A stretch of DNA of 64,000 nucleotides from Haloarchaeobius sp. FL176 (lineage in GTDB: Archaea; Halobacteriota; Halobacteria; Halobacteriales; Natrialbaceae): assembly GCF_024609245.1 (NCBI RefSeq), contig NZ_JANJYH010000005.1, forward strand, positions 186,001 through 250,000. Reading direction: 5' to 3'. Positions 62,314-64,000 of this stretch are shown here, piece after piece. The notes beneath the pieces were generated by a model that was not told where the DNA came from, made no database searches, and saw only the letters and a list, made by a program, of their open reading frames with translations. The translations under genes and the position numbers were made by a program. Position 1 is the stretch's first letter; each line of letters begins with the position of its first letter.

Positions 62314-64000
62314 ATGGCAAGCTCACAGACACCAAAGGAGATCGGCGAGATCGACTTCGGGCTGATGGACCCGGAGGAGTACCGCGACATGTCCGCCACG
62401 AAGATCATCACGGCGGACACGTACGACGACGACGGCTTCCCCATCGACATGGGGCTGATGGACCCGCGACTGGGCGTCATCGACCCCGGGCTGGAGTGCA
62501 AGACCTGCGGGAAGCACTCGGGCTCGTGTAACGGGCACTTCGGCCACATCGAGCTGGCCGCACCCGTCATCCACGTCGGCTTCACGAAGCTCATCCGCCG
62601 GCTGCTCCGTGGCACCTGCCGCGAGTGCGCCCGGCTCTGTCTCACCGAGGACGAGCGCGACGAGTTCCGCGGCCAGCTGGACCAGACGCGCAAGCTGGGT
62701 CGCGACCTCAACGACGTGACGAAGGCAGCCATCCGGCAGGCCCGGAAGAAGGACCGCTGTCCGTTCTGTGGCGAGACCCAGTTCGACATCCAGCACGAAA
62801 AGCCGACGACGTACTACGAGGTCCAGCAGGTGTTGACCTCGGAGTACTCCCAGCGCATCGCGGCCGCGATGCAGCCGGACGACGACGACGACGAGCCGAT
62901 GGGGCGCGAGGCGCTCGCCAACGAGACGGGCATCGAACTCTCCCGGGTCAACCAGATTCTCTCCGGCGAGTTCCGCCCGCGCGAGTCCGACCGGAAGGCA
63001 CTCGAGAAGGCGCTCGACATCGACCTCACCGAGGAGGACATGAACAAGCTGATGCCCTCGGACATCCGCGACTGGTTCGAGGACATCCCGGACGAGGACA
63101 TCGAGGTGCTCGGCATCTCCGCCGACAAGTCCCGACCGGAGTGGATGATCCTGACCGTGCTGCCGGTCCCGCCGGTGACGGCGCGTCCCTCCATCACGCT
63201 GGACAACGGCCAGCGCTCGGAGGACGACCTGACCCACAAGCTGGTCGACATCATCCGTATCAACCAGCGGTTCATGGAGAACCGCGAGGCCGGTGCCCCT
63301 CAGCTCATCATCGAGGACCTCTGGGAGCTGCTCCAGTACCACGTCACGACGTTCATGGACAACGAGATATCGGGCACGCCGCCGGCGCGACACCGCTCCG
63401 GCCGCCCGCTGAAGACGCTGTCCCAGCGCCTGAAGGGCAAGGAGGGCCGCTTCCGTGGCTCGTTGTCCGGCAAGCGCGTGAACTTCTCCGCCCGGACCGT
63501 CATCAGCCCGGACCCGACGCTCTCGCTGAACGAGGTCGGCGTGCCGGACCGCGTCGCGACGGAGATGACCCAGACGATGAACGTCACCGAGCGGAACCTG
63601 GAGGACGCCCGGCGCTACGTCAGCAACGGGCCCGAGGCCCACCCCGGCGCGAACTACGTCCGACGCCCGGACGGTCGCCGGCTGAAGGTGACCGAGAAGA
63701 ACTGCGAGGAGCTCTCGGAGAAGGTCGAGGCCGGCTGGGAGGTCAACCGACACCTCATCGACGGCGACATCGTCGTGTTCAACCGGCAGCCCTCGCTGCA
63801 CCGGATGTCCATCATGGCCCACGAGGTCGTGGTGATGCCGTACAAGACGTTCCGCCTGAACACCGTCGTCTGCCCGCCGTACAACGCCGACTTCGACGGT
63901 GACGAGATGAACATGCACGCCCTGCAGAACGAGGAGGCCCGCGCCGAGGCGCGCGTCCTCATGCGCGTGCAGGAGCAGATCCTGAGCCCCCGCATGGGCG
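62314..64000 (+). CDS. rpoA1: RNA polymerase subunit A' (C-terminus beyond window)
   Basis: The largest-subunit N-terminal part, starting ATG 62314 and open to the window edge (562 codons). It has the clamp zinc site CKTCGKHSGSCNGHFGHIEL, a second Cys site CRECARLCLT with CPFCGETQF, and the active-site loop NADFDGDEMNMH that binds the catalytic magnesium. Normal length is about 970 residues, so roughly 60 percent is visible. rpoA2 would be expected just to the right. Confidence 0.98.
   Translation, partial: MASSQTPKEIGEIDFGLMDPEEYRDMSATKIITADTYDDDGFPIDMGLMDPRLGVIDPGLECKTCGKHSGSCNGHFGHIELAAPVIHVGFTKLIRRLLRGTCRECARLCLTEDERDEFRGQLDQTRKLGRDLNDVTKAAIRQARKKDRCPFCGETQFDIQHEKPTTYYEVQQVLTSEYSQRIAAAMQPDDDDDEPMGREALANETGIELSRVNQILSGEFRPRESDRKALEKALDIDLTEEDMNKLMPSDIRDWFEDIPDEDIEVLGISADKSRPEWMILTVLPVPPVTARPSITLDNGQRSEDDLTHKLVDIIRINQRFMENREAGAPQLIIEDLWELLQYHVTTFMDNEISGTPPARHRSGRPLKTLSQRLKGKEGRFRGSLSGKRVNFSARTVISPDPTLSLNEVGVPDRVATEMTQTMNVTERNLEDARRYVSNGPEAHPGANYVRRPDGRRLKVTEKNCEELSEKVEAGWEVNRHLIDGDIVVFNRQPSLHRMSIMAHEVVVMPYKTFRLNTVVCPPYNADFDGDEMNMHALQNEEARAEARVLMRVQEQILSPRMG

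Overview
The window is a piece of a haloarchaeal chromosome (class Halobacteria). The DNA is uniformly GC-rich. The proteins are acidic (many Asp/Glu, few Lys). Many start codons lie about 27 bp downstream of a TATA-like box, so most transcripts look leaderless. Exported proteins carry twin-arginine (Tat) signal peptides, often with a lipobox. Archaeal information genes are present: split RNA polymerase B''/B', A', H, EF-1alpha, EF-2, S7, S10 and S12. I cannot assign a genus from the sequence alone.

Layout. 0-4.5 kb: ba3-type cytochrome oxidase genes (cbaD, cbaB running off the left edge), divergent from a TauE/SafE-like protein and a CcoI/FixI-like copper P-type ATPase that plausibly supply its copper. 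4.5-11.2 kb: acetyltransferase, a ring-cleaving dioxygenase/esterase pair, a zinc-ribbon regulator, a BNR-repeat protein, a sulfatase-like hydrolase and an HNH nuclease. 11.3-27 kb: uvrA, a LURP-one-like protein, a sensor kinase with a degenerate receiver, ROK kinase, LVIVD-repeat surface protein, NifU-like protein, SepF, a halolysin-type protease, DUF1028, PUA, an RNB exonuclease and small membrane proteins. 27-34 kb: a SipW-type surface protein, tRNA-Ala(CGC), rhomboid protease, the S10/EF-1alpha pair, and homoserine dehydrogenase with its ACT partner. 34-43 kb: EF-2, a HExxH protein, a J-domain/ferredoxin fusion, the biotin uptake system bioYMN, a PQQ sugar dehydrogenase and S7/S12. 43-57.5 kb: accessory genes including a three-gene methyltransferase cluster, a beta-helix protein, halocyanin, a P19-like metal protein, a pilin-like/HerA-like divergent pair, an oligopeptide-binding lipoprotein and a 1003-residue BAT-type regulator. 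57.5-58.5 kb: two identical tRNA-Asp(GTC) genes flanking a PD-(D/E)XK nuclease gene. 58.7-64 kb: the RNA polymerase operon rpoH-rpoB2-rpoB1-rpoA1, the last gene cut by the right edge.

The str-type genes (S12, S7, EF-2, EF-1alpha, S10) all lie on the minus strand while the RNA polymerase operon lies on the plus strand. From general knowledge of Halobacteria, these usually form one co-directional series, so a rearrangement between about 43 and 58 kb is likely.

The most interesting features are three. The first is the tRNA-Asp/nuclease/tRNA-Asp arrangement, whose nuclease keeps the E-D-QxK residue pattern I associate with the tRNA-intron endonuclease I-Ssp6803I. The second is an exactly mirror-symmetric divergent promoter at 50.4 kb. 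The third is a structured, unexplained segment just upstream of rpoH.
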